Shown here: in pieces, positions 7,470 to 14,104 of the stretch
Layout: each line of letters begins with the position of its first letter
How positions within the stretch are numbered: position 1 is the first letter of the stretch
Assembly (NCBI GenBank): GCA_035640155.1
Contig: DASQWR010000187.1
Location: 1 to 15,835 of the forward strand
Length of the DNA: 15,835 nt
Direction of reading: 5' to 3'
From: JALYQB01 sp035640155
GTDB taxonomy: Bacteria; Actinomycetota; Actinomycetes; Mycobacteriales; Pseudonocardiaceae
The notes under the pieces: generated by a model
The model's input: only the letters and a program-made list of their open reading frames with translations
The model's database searches: none
What the model was told of the DNA's origin: nothing
Position numbers and translations under genes: made by a program

Positions 7470-8968
7470 CCGGCGCTGTGGTGGTGGAGGCAGCCGGGTT
7501 GGTGGTGGGTCGCGGCGTCGGTCCCGCTGTGCTCGACGGCATCGACCTACTGGTGCACGACGGTGAGATCGCCGCCCTGATTGGTCCGTCCGGCGTGGGC
7601 AAGACCACGTTGCTGCGCGCGCTGATCGGGGCCGCGCCGCCAAGCATGAGTGTGCTGGCCGGGCGGCTGGGGGTGTGCGGTCACGACGTGCTCGCAGCAT
7701 CTCCGGAACGGCTGCGCGCACTGCGCCGCGAGCGGGTCGGCTTCGTCGGCCAGGACCCGGCACGCCGGCTCAATCCTCGGATGCGGGTCCGCCAACTGCT
7801 CGCCGAGATGGCGGTGGACGCGGGATCCGACGGGCCGAGGCGGCTGCTGTCCGAGCTGTCGCTGCCGGCCACCGACGAGCTGCTGCGGCGGCGGCCAGGG
7901 CAGCTCTCCGGTGGGCAACAACGGCGGGTGGCCATCGCCCGAGCGCTCGCCCGCCGCCCGGCGCTGCTACTGCTCGACGAACCCAGCGCCGGGCTGGACA
8001 CCGCGTTGCGCGCTGAGCTGGCCGAGCTGCTGCGCGGCCTGGCACGGCGGCACGGCGTAGCGATCGTGATGGCCTGCCACGACCACGAGCTGGTCGACTG
8101 GATTGCCGACAGGGTACTTCCACTGGGAGCACCGCCGATGTCCCGCCCCGCCGAGCAACCGCTGCCCGTTCTCGACGAGGACCGGTGGACCGAGCCAGGT
8201 CCGCCGGTCCTCGTCGGGCACGGATTGTCGGCCTGGTTCGGTCGACAGCCGGATCGCCCGGTGCTCAGCGACGTGGACCTGTGCCTCGCCGCCGGCTCGG
8301 CATCGGCGGTGGTCGGTTCGTCCGGTGCCGGAAAGTCGACGCTCGGCCGGGTGCTCGTCGGCCTGCACGGCTCGGCGTCCGGAACGTTGGAGCTGGACGG
8401 TGTCCGGCTGCACCAGCGCGCGGAGCGCCGAAGCAGGGAGCAGCGGCGTCGGATTCAGCTGGTGCCGCAGGACCCACTCGGCAGCCTCAACCCACGGCGC
8501 ACCGTCGGTGCCAGCCTGACCCGGCCGCTGGTGTTGCACGGCCGCTGCCCAGCGGAGCAGCGGCCACGACGGGTGCTCGAGCTGCTGGCAGCGGTCGGGC
8601 TGCCCGAGGAGCTGGCCGACCACTACCCGGATGCGCTGTCCGGAGGTCAGCGCCAACGGGTGGCCATCGCTCGGGCCCTGGCCGCCGAGCCGGACGTGCT
8701 GGTGTGTGACGAGGTCACCTCCGCGCTGGACCCGGAGAACGCCGAGGCGATCATGTCGCTGTTGGCCCGACTACGTCGGGAGCGGGGCCTCGCGCTGCTC
8801 GTGATCAGCCACGACCTCCGACTGGTCGCCGCGCACACCGAGCAGGTACTGGCGCTGCAGCATGGCCGGACACTCGCCGCCGGGTCGACCACCGAGGTAC
8901 TCGCCGCTCTGGACAACGCAGGAGGCACTGCGCTCACCGACAGCCGTGATCCGGTGGGACGTGGGTGA
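7466..8968 (+). CDS. Double-domain ABC importer ATPase (DppD-DppF fusion)
   Basis: A 500-residue protein with two complete nucleotide-binding domains, powering import through the two permeases. Domain 1 has Walker A GPSGVGKT (40-47), Q-loop Q96, signature LSGGQ (147-151), Walker B LLLLDE (167-172) and H-loop H205. Domain 2 has Walker A GSSGAGKS (284-291), Q335, LSGGQ (391-395), Walker B D415-E416 and H449. All catalytic residues are kept in both halves, so both sites should hydrolyse ATP. In Opp/Dpp systems these are often two proteins; the fused form also occurs in actinobacteria and proteobacteria. Domain 1 lacks the usual C-terminal oligopeptide/dipeptide extension: its H-loop is followed within about 40 residues by the linker to domain 2. 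GTG 7466 overlaps the permease stop by four bases. Confidence 0.93.
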   Translation: MTGAVVVEAAGLVVGRGVGPAVLDGIDLLVHDGEIAALIGPSGVGKTTLLRALIGAAPPSMSVLAGRLGVCGHDVLAASPERLRALRRERVGFVGQDPARRLNPRMRVRQLLAEMAVDAGSDGPRRLLSELSLPATDELLRRRPGQLSGGQQRRVAIARALARRPALLLLDEPSAGLDTALRAELAELLRGLARRHGVAIVMACHDHELVDWIADRVLPLGAPPMSRPAEQPLPVLDEDRWTEPGPPVLVGHGLSAWFGRQPDRPVLSDVDLCLAAGSASAVVGSSGAGKSTLGRVLVGLHGSASGTLELDGVRLHQRAERRSREQRRRIQLVPQDPLGSLNPRRTVGASLTRPLVLHGRCPAEQRPRRVLELLAAVGLPEELADHYPDALSGGQRQRVAIARALAAEPDVLVCDEVTSALDPENAEAIMSLLARLRRERGLALLVISHDLRLVAAHTEQVLALQHGRTLAAGSTTEVLAALDNAGGTALTDSRDPVGRG

Positions 8969-9093
8969 GGCAGCGTCAGGAGATGGTGGGCAGGTCCGGG
9001 CTGGTGACGTCATAGGCCTGGCCGGGCCCACATCGGGTGGGTCGGGCTCGGTGGCGACGTCCCTGACGATGACCAAGCAATCTGACGGCGGGG

Positions 9094-9120
9094 CTCCCGC
9101 TCACCGCCTCGGCGCGGGAG
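9094..9120. repeat. Inverted repeat in the gap between the importer and the FIST gene
   Basis: CTCCCGC (9094-9100) and GCGGGAG (9114-9120) can pair as a seven-base stem with a 13-base loop. It sits 125 bases after the ATPase stop and 39 bases before the FIST start. No T-run follows, so it is at best a weak terminator and could be chance in high-GC DNA. I see no other structure and no gene in the gap 8969-9159. Confidence 0.3.
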
Positions 9121-9159
9121 GATGGACGAGAGCGCTGGCGAACGAGGAGGTGTCCCGAG

Positions 9160-10323
9160 ATGGCCCGTTTCGGTGACGGTCTCGCTGTCGGTCCGGATCT
9201 GGTCCGCGCCGCGGAGTCCGCGGTTCGCCAGGCGATGGAACCGCTCGGGGGGCAGCCACCTGACCTGTTGTGCGTGTTCGTGTCGCACCAGGATCCGGCC
9301 GCGGTGGCGGAGGCGGGCCTTCGAGCGATGGAGCTCGCCCACGCCGGTACCACGCTGGGCTGCAGCGCGGGCGGGGTGATCGCAGGTGGGCGAGGGGTCG
9401 AGGACACCAGCGCGGTCGCGGCCTGGGCTGCGGTGTTGCCCGGAGTGCGGCGACAGGGTTTCCAGCTCACCGCGCGAACCAGCCCGGACGGAATGCTCGT
9501 GGGCGGGCTGCCGCAGCGGTGGCCGGACGACGCGGTCGCGGTGCTGCTCGCGGACCCGTACTCGTTCCCGGTCAGTGAGTTCGTCGAATCCCCTTCCGAC
9601 GCTCTCGCCGGGTTGCCCCTGGTCGGTGGGCTGGCGAGCGGTCACCGCGGGCCCGGCTCCACCCGGCTCTTCCTGGACGGTCGGGTCGTCGATCAGGGCG
9701 CGGTCGGCGTCGTGCTCGGTGGCCCGGTCGCGGTTCGCACCTTGGTCAGTCAGGGTTGCCGGCCGATCGGGCCGACGATGATCGTGACCAAGGCCGAGCG
9801 CAATGTGCTGTTCGAGCTGGCCGGCATACCCGCCTACCGGAAGCTCGAGGAGATCGTGACGGCCCTGCCACCCGACGACCGGACGCTCGCCATGCGCGGC
9901 CTGCACATCGGCATCGCGATGGACGAGTACGCCGAAGAGCACGAGCGGGGCGACTTCCTGATCCGCGGGGTGATCGGAGCGGACCCGCAACGGGGCGCGG
10001 TCGCCGTCGGGAGCCTCGTCGAGGTGGGCCAAACCGTCCGCTTCCAGGTCCGCGACTGCGACGCCGCGCACGACGAGCTCGAGGAGCTGCTGACCCGGTT
10101 CCGCGCCGACGGCCCGGTCGAGGGGGCTCTGCTGTTCTCCTGCAACGGCCGCGGCGCGGCATTGTTCTCGAGCGCGGACCACGATGTGCTCGCGCTGCAC
10201 CGAGGGCTCGGCATCACCGGGGTGGCCGGCTTCTTCGCGGCCGGGGAGATCGGGCCGGTCGCCGGCCGCAACCACGTGCACGGCTTCACCGCATCGGTAC
10301 TCACGTTCGCCGAACCGGGATAG
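9160..10323 (+). CDS. FIST-domain sensory protein (FIST_N plus FIST_C)
   Basis: A 387-residue protein with no signal peptide or membrane segment. The N-terminal FIST domain spans roughly residues 30-225, with the typical TTLGCSAGGVIAGG block near 65-78. The C-terminal FIST_C domain spans about 230-375, with LFSCNGRG near 325 and FFAAGEIGPV followed by HGFTASVL near the end. FIST domains are predicted to bind small ligands, possibly amino acids, and are often fused to or encoded beside histidine kinases, methyl-accepting proteins or cyclic-di-GMP enzymes. None is visible here; the protein stands alone. ATG 9160 has GGAGG nine bases upstream. The family call is firm, the ligand and output are unknown. 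It is probably its own transcript, separated from the importer by 191 bases. Confidence 0.93.
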   Translation: MARFGDGLAVGPDLVRAAESAVRQAMEPLGGQPPDLLCVFVSHQDPAAVAEAGLRAMELAHAGTTLGCSAGGVIAGGRGVEDTSAVAAWAAVLPGVRRQGFQLTARTSPDGMLVGGLPQRWPDDAVAVLLADPYSFPVSEFVESPSDALAGLPLVGGLASGHRGPGSTRLFLDGRVVDQGAVGVVLGGPVAVRTLVSQGCRPIGPTMIVTKAERNVLFELAGIPAYRKLEEIVTALPPDDRTLAMRGLHIGIAMDEYAEEHERGDFLIRGVIGADPQRGAVAVGSLVEVGQTVRFQVRDCDAAHDELEELLTRFRADGPVEGALLFSCNGRGAALFSSADHDVLALHRGLGITGVAGFFAAGEIGPVAGRNHVHGFTASVLTFAEPG

Positions 10324-10519
10324 TCCTGGTAGCGGGCGGAGCGCGCAGGCCGGACGTCGAGCGTCACTCCCTGTGATCGGAACTGCTGGTCCTGGCCGAG
10401 CTGCCTGCGATTATTCCATGGCCGAGGACGCGCACTGGGAGGTAACGTCAAGAGCGCCAGCTCCGAATGCTTGGTAGGCGTCGCGAGGACGGGCGTGTGC
10501 CGTACCGGAGGAGTGCGCA

Positions 10520-11092
10520 ATGACAGGGACACGTCGATCGCTCGCCATCGCCGGCGGGATCCTGGCGCTCGTGTTCGTCTCGGGCTGCTCCGCAGGCGGA
10601 ACCGCCACCCAGGCATCGGACTCCGGTGCCGTCGACGTGGCCCTGACCTCCGTGGGTGACGGCCCCACCCTCCTCGACAATGCGAGCGTGCCGCTGAGCG
10701 CCGAGCATGCCGGGGTGGTGCGGTCGGTGCACCGGGGGCTCGCCGCCGGTGATCTCGACGCGCTCCAGGAGCTGTACGCGGGGGACGACTGGGCAGGGCA
10801 GCAGGAGCTGCTGGCGCAGCCGCGAGTCCGGCACGAGGTGCTCACCGTGCTGCGTACCCACCCCGCCAACCTCGGCGAGGGTTACGTCTACCCGGGCTTC
10901 TCCGCCCTCGGCTGGTCCGGCCCGCTCGACCGGGCCGACGGCACTGTGCTCGGGGTGACCCCGGAGTCCTTGCCCGAGCCCACCACCGGCTACCACGGCT
11001 ACCGGACTGCCTTCTTCCTGGCGCCGCAGGACGGTGGCCCGCTGCAGTGGTACGGGATCGACCGGCTGACCGGTGGCACGGCAGCGGACTAG
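10520..11092 (+). CDS. Small secreted lipoprotein of unknown function
   Basis: A 190-residue protein I do not recognise. The N-terminus MTGTRRSLAIAGG leads into a hydrophobic run ending in the lipobox VSGC (20-23), so it should be lipid-anchored on the outer face of the membrane. After a low-complexity linker, a predicted helical segment (about 60-85) precedes a C-terminal part rich in aromatics and glycine, with a YHGYRTAFFL stretch near 157-166. No further cysteines follow the lipobox and no catalytic motif is visible. ATG 10520 has GGAGGAG about six bases upstream. It lies 14 bases before a thioesterase-like gene and may be co-transcribed with it. The 196-base gap before it holds no clear promoter or terminator. 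Confidence 0.85.
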   Translation: MTGTRRSLAIAGGILALVFVSGCSAGGTATQASDSGAVDVALTSVGDGPTLLDNASVPLSAEHAGVVRSVHRGLAAGDLDALQELYAGDDWAGQQELLAQPRVRHEVLTVLRTHPANLGEGYVYPGFSALGWSGPLDRADGTVLGVTPESLPEPTTGYHGYRTAFFLAPQDGGPLQWYGIDRLTGGTAAD

Positions 11093-11106
11093 TCCCCCGC
11101 CTCGCC

Positions 11107-11565
11107 GTGACCGACTTCGCCGCCATCGCGACGGGCCTCGCCCAGGCCGTACCGTTCGTGCGCACCCTCGGCCTCGAGTTCGTCGAGCTCTCGGCCGAGC
11201 GGGCCGTGCTGCGGCTGCCCGACGACACAGCCGTGCACAATCACGTCGGGGGCTTGCACGCCGGGGCACTGTTCACCCTCGGCGAGTCGGCGACCGGTGC
11301 AGTCGTGCTCGGCTCCTTCGCCGACCTGCTCGACACGGTCACCCCATTCGTGTTCGGCGCGCAGATCCGCTACCGGGCACTGGCCCGCGGCGCTGTGACC
11401 GCAGAGGCGACCCTGGCGACCCCGGCGGCGCAGGTGTGCGAGACAGTCGCCGCCGCGGGCAAGGCCCGCTTCGACGTCCAGGTGGTGCTGCGGGACTCCG
11501 CCGGCACCATCACCGGGGAGATGACCGTGACCTGGGCGTTGCGACCGAACGCTACCGAGAGCTGA
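11107..11565 (+). CDS. Hot-dog-fold thioesterase-like protein (PaaI / DUF4442 type)
   Basis: A 152-residue cytoplasmic protein of the hot-dog thioesterase superfamily. The signature HNHVGGLHAGALFTLGE (44-60) corresponds to the central helix region where PaaI-type enzymes carry their Asn/Gly/His active-site motif and the acidic residue (E60). These proteins hydrolyse acyl-CoA thioesters; the acyl group here cannot be told. GTG 11107 is chosen, 14 bases after the lipoprotein stop. The frame stays open back to 11047, but that start would overlap the lipoprotein gene. No strong ribosome site is seen, so coupling to the upstream gene is likely. Its stop faces the MmcQ-like gene across 30 bases without a convincing terminator. 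Confidence 0.83.
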   Translation: MTDFAAIATGLAQAVPFVRTLGLEFVELSAERAVLRLPDDTAVHNHVGGLHAGALFTLGESATGAVVLGSFADLLDTVTPFVFGAQIRYRALARGAVTAEATLATPAAQVCETVAAAGKARFDVQVVLRDSAGTITGEMTVTWALRPNATES

Positions 11566-11595
11566 GCAGGTGCACCGCAGGGGCGAGTTGACACC

Positions 11596-11937
11596 TCACC
11601 GGTCGTGGAACATCCTCCGCACCCGGGCCGGGGCCTTCAGGCGCCACGCTTCCTGAACCAGCTCGGTGAGCTGGTCGGGGTCGATGCGCTCGAGATCGAC
11701 CAGGATCGCGCCGTACCCGTCGTAGTGCGGTGTCGTGTAGAAGGCCGAGTCGCCCGATGCCAGCAGCGCGGCCTTCTCGCCGAGGTCGCACATCAGCACC
11801 AGTCCGCCCTCGGCCTCACTACGCAGCCGGGCGAAGCCCTTGCCCGCCACCTTCAGCGACGGCGTCCGGTACCAGGTCGACTCCTGCACCTCCGGCAGCG
11901 CGAGTCCGATGGTCACCACGTCATCCCAGGTCGGCAT
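11596..11937 (-). CDS. MmcQ/YjbR-family protein
   Basis: A 113-residue protein with a CyaY-like fold, typical MmcQ/YjbR length. Family marks are LALPEVQEST (12-21), the WYRTPSLKVAGKGFARL block (22-38), FYTTPHYDGYGAILVDL (67-83) and the closing EAWRLKAPARV (96-106). It is often annotated as DNA-binding, but the biochemical role is poorly known. ATG 11937 has GGAG five bases upstream; a longer in-frame start at 11979 lacks such a site and would add a basic tail. It is the last gene of the leftward group that includes the RNA methyltransferase and pyrE, 90 bases beyond the methyltransferase stop. Confidence 0.87.
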   Translation of the reverse strand: MPTWDDVVTIGLALPEVQESTWYRTPSLKVAGKGFARLRSEAEGGLVLMCDLGEKAALLASGDSAFYTTPHYDGYGAILVDLERIDPDQLTELVQEAWRLKAPARVRRMFHDR

Positions 11938-11980
11938 CTCCGCTCCGCATCGCCGGCGGTCAACTCCCGCCGCCATCATG

Positions 11981-11994
11981 GCGCGGCACCGCGC
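11981..11994. repeat. Short GC inverted repeat downstream of the RNA methyltransferase
   Basis: GCGCGGCACCGCGC pairs as a six-base stem around a two-base centre (or five bases with a four-base loop). It lies between the methyltransferase stop and the MmcQ-like start. No T-run follows on the minus strand, so a terminator role is doubtful; chance is quite possible at this GC content. Confidence 0.25.
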
Positions 11995-12027
11995 ACCAGT
12001 CTTGGACGAACGGGAACTGTGCGGGAG

Positions 12028-12681
12028 CTACCAGGCACGCGCAAGCTGCGCGTGGCTGCGTATCCACGCGTGCATGACGATTCCCGCGGCGACGCCGGCA
12101 TTGACCGACCGGGTCGACCCGAACTGCGCGATGGAGACGACGAGTCCGGCGGCCGCGCGTGCCTCGGAGGTGAGGCCGGGACCCTCCTGGCCGAACAGCA
12201 GCACGCACTCGCGGGGCAGCACGGCGGTCTCCAGCGGAACGGCGCCCGGCGCGTTGTCCACTGCGACCATCGCGAGTCCCCGTGCGGCGGCGTGGGCGAG
12301 GAGCGCGGCGACGTCCTCGTGGTGACGCAGGTGCTGATACCGGTCCGTGACCATCGCTCCCCGGCGGTTCCAGCGCCGTCGGCCGACGATGTGGACCTCG
12401 GCGGCAGCGAAGGCATTGGCGGTCCGCACGACGGTCCCGATGTTGTGGTCGTGCCCGAAGTTCTCGATCGCCACGTGGAAGGGGTGCCGGCGGGTGTCCA
12501 GATCGGCGACGATGGCCTCGCGGCGCCAGTACCGGTAGGCGTCCACGACGTTGCGCCGGTCGCCCTCCCGCAGGAGATCGGGATCGTAGCGCTCGTCGGA
12601 CGGCCACGGGCCCTTCCACGGTCCGACGCCGACCGAGCTCCCCCACTCGGTCGGTCCCGACGCGGCTACCCCATCGGCCAT
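12028..12681 (-). CDS. SpoU/TrmH-family RNA 2'-O-methyltransferase
   Basis: A 217-residue SPOUT-class methyltransferase that transfers a methyl group from S-adenosylmethionine to a ribose 2'-OH in tRNA or rRNA. All three SpoU motifs are present: motif 1 NFGHDHNIGTVVRTANAF (74-91) with the catalytic arginine, motif 2 LLFGQEGPGL (161-170), and motif 3 STRSVNAGVAAGIVMHAW (189-206) with the S-x-N pair. These form the trefoil-knot cofactor site of a dimeric enzyme. The first 60 residues replace the usual substrate-binding extension and contain a tryptophan/proline-rich stretch. It follows pyrE by 27 bases; the same pairing occurs in mycobacteria (Rv0380c near pyrE, from memory). The modified nucleotide is unknown. 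Confidence 0.93.
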   Translation of the reverse strand: MADGVAASGPTEWGSSVGVGPWKGPWPSDERYDPDLLREGDRRNVVDAYRYWRREAIVADLDTRRHPFHVAIENFGHDHNIGTVVRTANAFAAAEVHIVGRRRWNRRGAMVTDRYQHLRHHEDVAALLAHAAARGLAMVAVDNAPGAVPLETAVLPRECVLLFGQEGPGLTSEARAAAGLVVSIAQFGSTRSVNAGVAAGIVMHAWIRSHAQLARAW

Positions 12682-12708
12682 GCGTCCAGCTTCCCAGGCG
12701 GGACGCGA

Positions 12709-13308
12709 TCAACGCTGACCAGGGGAATGCCGGGGCAGCCCCAGGTCGGCGAGGTCGAGCACGCAGCGGTACGCCAGGCCTGCGGCCTGCACAGCCTGCC
12801 GGGCACCGGTGTCGCGGTCGACCACGGTGGCGACTCCGACCACGGCGGCACCCGCCTCCCGCAGCGCCTCGACGGCGGTGAGCACCGACGAGCCCGTGGT
12901 CGAGGTGTCCTCCACGGCGAGCACCGCGCGTCCGGCGACATCCGGTCCCTCGATGCGCCGCTGCAGGCCGTGCTCCTTGGTCGACTTGCGCACCACGAAA
13001 GCGTCCACCGGGCGGCCGGCGGGGTCTCGGGCGGCGGCGTGCAGCACGGCGGCGGCCACCGGGTCAGCGCCGAGGGTGAGCCCGCCGACCGCGTCGTAGC
13101 GCCAGTCGGCGGTGAGCTCGCGAACCAGCCGGCCGATCAGCGGCGCGGCGCCGTGGTGCAGCGTCGCGCGGCGCAGGTCCACGTAGTAGTCCGCCTCCAC
13201 GCCGGAGGACAGCGTCACGCGGCCGTGCACCACGGCGAGTTCGGCCACCAGCGTGGCCAGCTCCGCCTTCGCTGCCCGGTCTAGAGCCACCACAAGAGGG
13301 CGACGCAC
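12709..13308 (-). CDS. pyrE: Orotate phosphoribosyltransferase
   Basis: A 199-residue enzyme that joins orotate to PRPP to give orotidine 5'-phosphate in de novo pyrimidine synthesis. The PRPP-binding motif is VEDTSTTGS (132-140). The mobile catalytic loop is RKSTKEHG (107-114), and VTLSSGVEADYYVDLR (31-46) is the orotate/PRPP N-terminal block. The length suits actinobacterial PyrE. GTG 13308 lies three bases after the stop of the upstream membrane gene; tandem in-frame GTGs at 13293 and 13290 are credible alternatives, as no ribosome site clearly decides. The order of membrane gene, pyrE and SpoU methyltransferase matches my recollection of the mycobacterial locus, supporting a core chromosomal setting. 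Confidence 0.95.
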   Translation of the reverse strand: MRRPLVVALDRAAKAELATLVAELAVVHGRVTLSSGVEADYYVDLRRATLHHGAAPLIGRLVRELTADWRYDAVGGLTLGADPVAAAVLHAAARDPAGRPVDAFVVRKSTKEHGLQRRIEGPDVAGRAVLAVEDTSTTGSSVLTAVEALREAGAAVVGVATVVDRDTGARQAVQAAGLAYRCVLDLADLGLPRHSPGQR

Positions 13309-13311
13309 CTT

Positions 13312-14046
13312 TCAGCGGGACGGGTTGCGGTCCGGGCTGTCGCTGTCCTCCCGGGGCGGTGACGGGTCAGTCGGACCGGCCGAAGAGCCATCGCCCCCCG
13401 ACGTCTCGAGCTGGTCGGCGATCTCCCCCAGCGCCCGCAGCAGGCGCTCCAGCCGCGCCGGAGTGGAGCCCGCCGGCGCCGCGGCGAGCACCCAGTCCTG
13501 CTCCAGCCACACGACCGGGATGTCGGCGCCCAGATCATCGCAGGTCCGCACCAGCTCGGGGGTGAGCAGCGGGCGCACCGCGGCGACATCATCAGCGAAC
13601 GCGTAACGGACCCCGACGGGTCCGAGCAGATCCAGGCCTGCGTCGGGTGGAAACGGCACGCTGGGCAACCAGAACTCGACCACGATTCCGGCCGGGGCCG
13701 CCCGGCGCTGTGCGGCTACCACGACGGCATCCGCCACGGCGCCCTGCACGTGATCGAAGACATGCACCTGCCGACGACCCCCGGCGGTGAACAGCCGCCC
13801 GGACACCAGGTCGCGGCCCTCACCACCGCCACCACTCCGGGCGATCACGCCGTGGTGCCACCGGCCGGGCAGCACCGGGTCGGCCTCCTCGAACCGCCAC
13901 CCGCGCAGCGCGGCCCACCGCCGGCGCTCGCGGCTGTACGCGGTTCGTCGGCCGTGATCGGAGACGAGCAGCGCGCAGCCAGCTATTGCCGCCAGCCCGG
14001 CGATCGTGAACCACACGGAGGGTGTCACGACTGTGAGCGTAGTCAC
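13312..14046 (-). CDS. Conserved actinobacterial membrane-anchored protein of unknown function
   Basis: A 244-residue protein with one N-terminal membrane helix (about residues 11-29) followed by a short basic segment (RRTAYSRERRRW). A soluble domain of about 150 residues follows, then a proline/serine/aspartate-rich, probably disordered tail from about 210. No catalytic motif is recognised. The helix and following positive charges suggest the soluble part is cytoplasmic. Position directly upstream of pyrE matches mycobacterial Rv0383c (from memory), which is also of unknown function. GTG 14046 is accepted with a weak GGTGA upstream; an in-frame GTG six codons later is possible. Its stop is three bases from the pyrE start, so the two are co-translated. 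Confidence 0.82.
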   Translation of the reverse strand: MTTLTVVTPSVWFTIAGLAAIAGCALLVSDHGRRTAYSRERRRWAALRGWRFEEADPVLPGRWHHGVIARSGGGGEGRDLVSGRLFTAGGRRQVHVFDHVQGAVADAVVVAAQRRAAPAGIVVEFWLPSVPFPPDAGLDLLGPVGVRYAFADDVAAVRPLLTPELVRTCDDLGADIPVVWLEQDWVLAAAPAGSTPARLERLLRALGEIADQLETSGGDGSSAGPTDPSPPREDSDSPDRNPSR

Positions 14047-14104
14047 CTGTCACCGAGGGACGGCTACCCAGCCAGTCAGGGGGCGCAGCCGGAGGTGCCA
14101 GGAC

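Noticed and set aside
10418..10477. Short ATG frame of 19 codons upstream of the lipoprotein gene
   Set aside because: No ribosome binding site and no conserved feature; most likely non-coding leader.
11566..11595. AGGTG / CACCT pairing between the convergent thioesterase and MmcQ-like genes as a bidirectional terminator
   Set aside because: The stem is only five bases with a long loop and no T-run on either strand.
11605..13284. 559-codon + strand open frame across the MmcQ-like, methyltransferase and pyrE genes
   Set aside because: It runs antisense to three well-recognised genes, including their intergenic gaps, and has low-complexity Gly/Arg/Val-rich translation. Codon bias of the real genes explains it.
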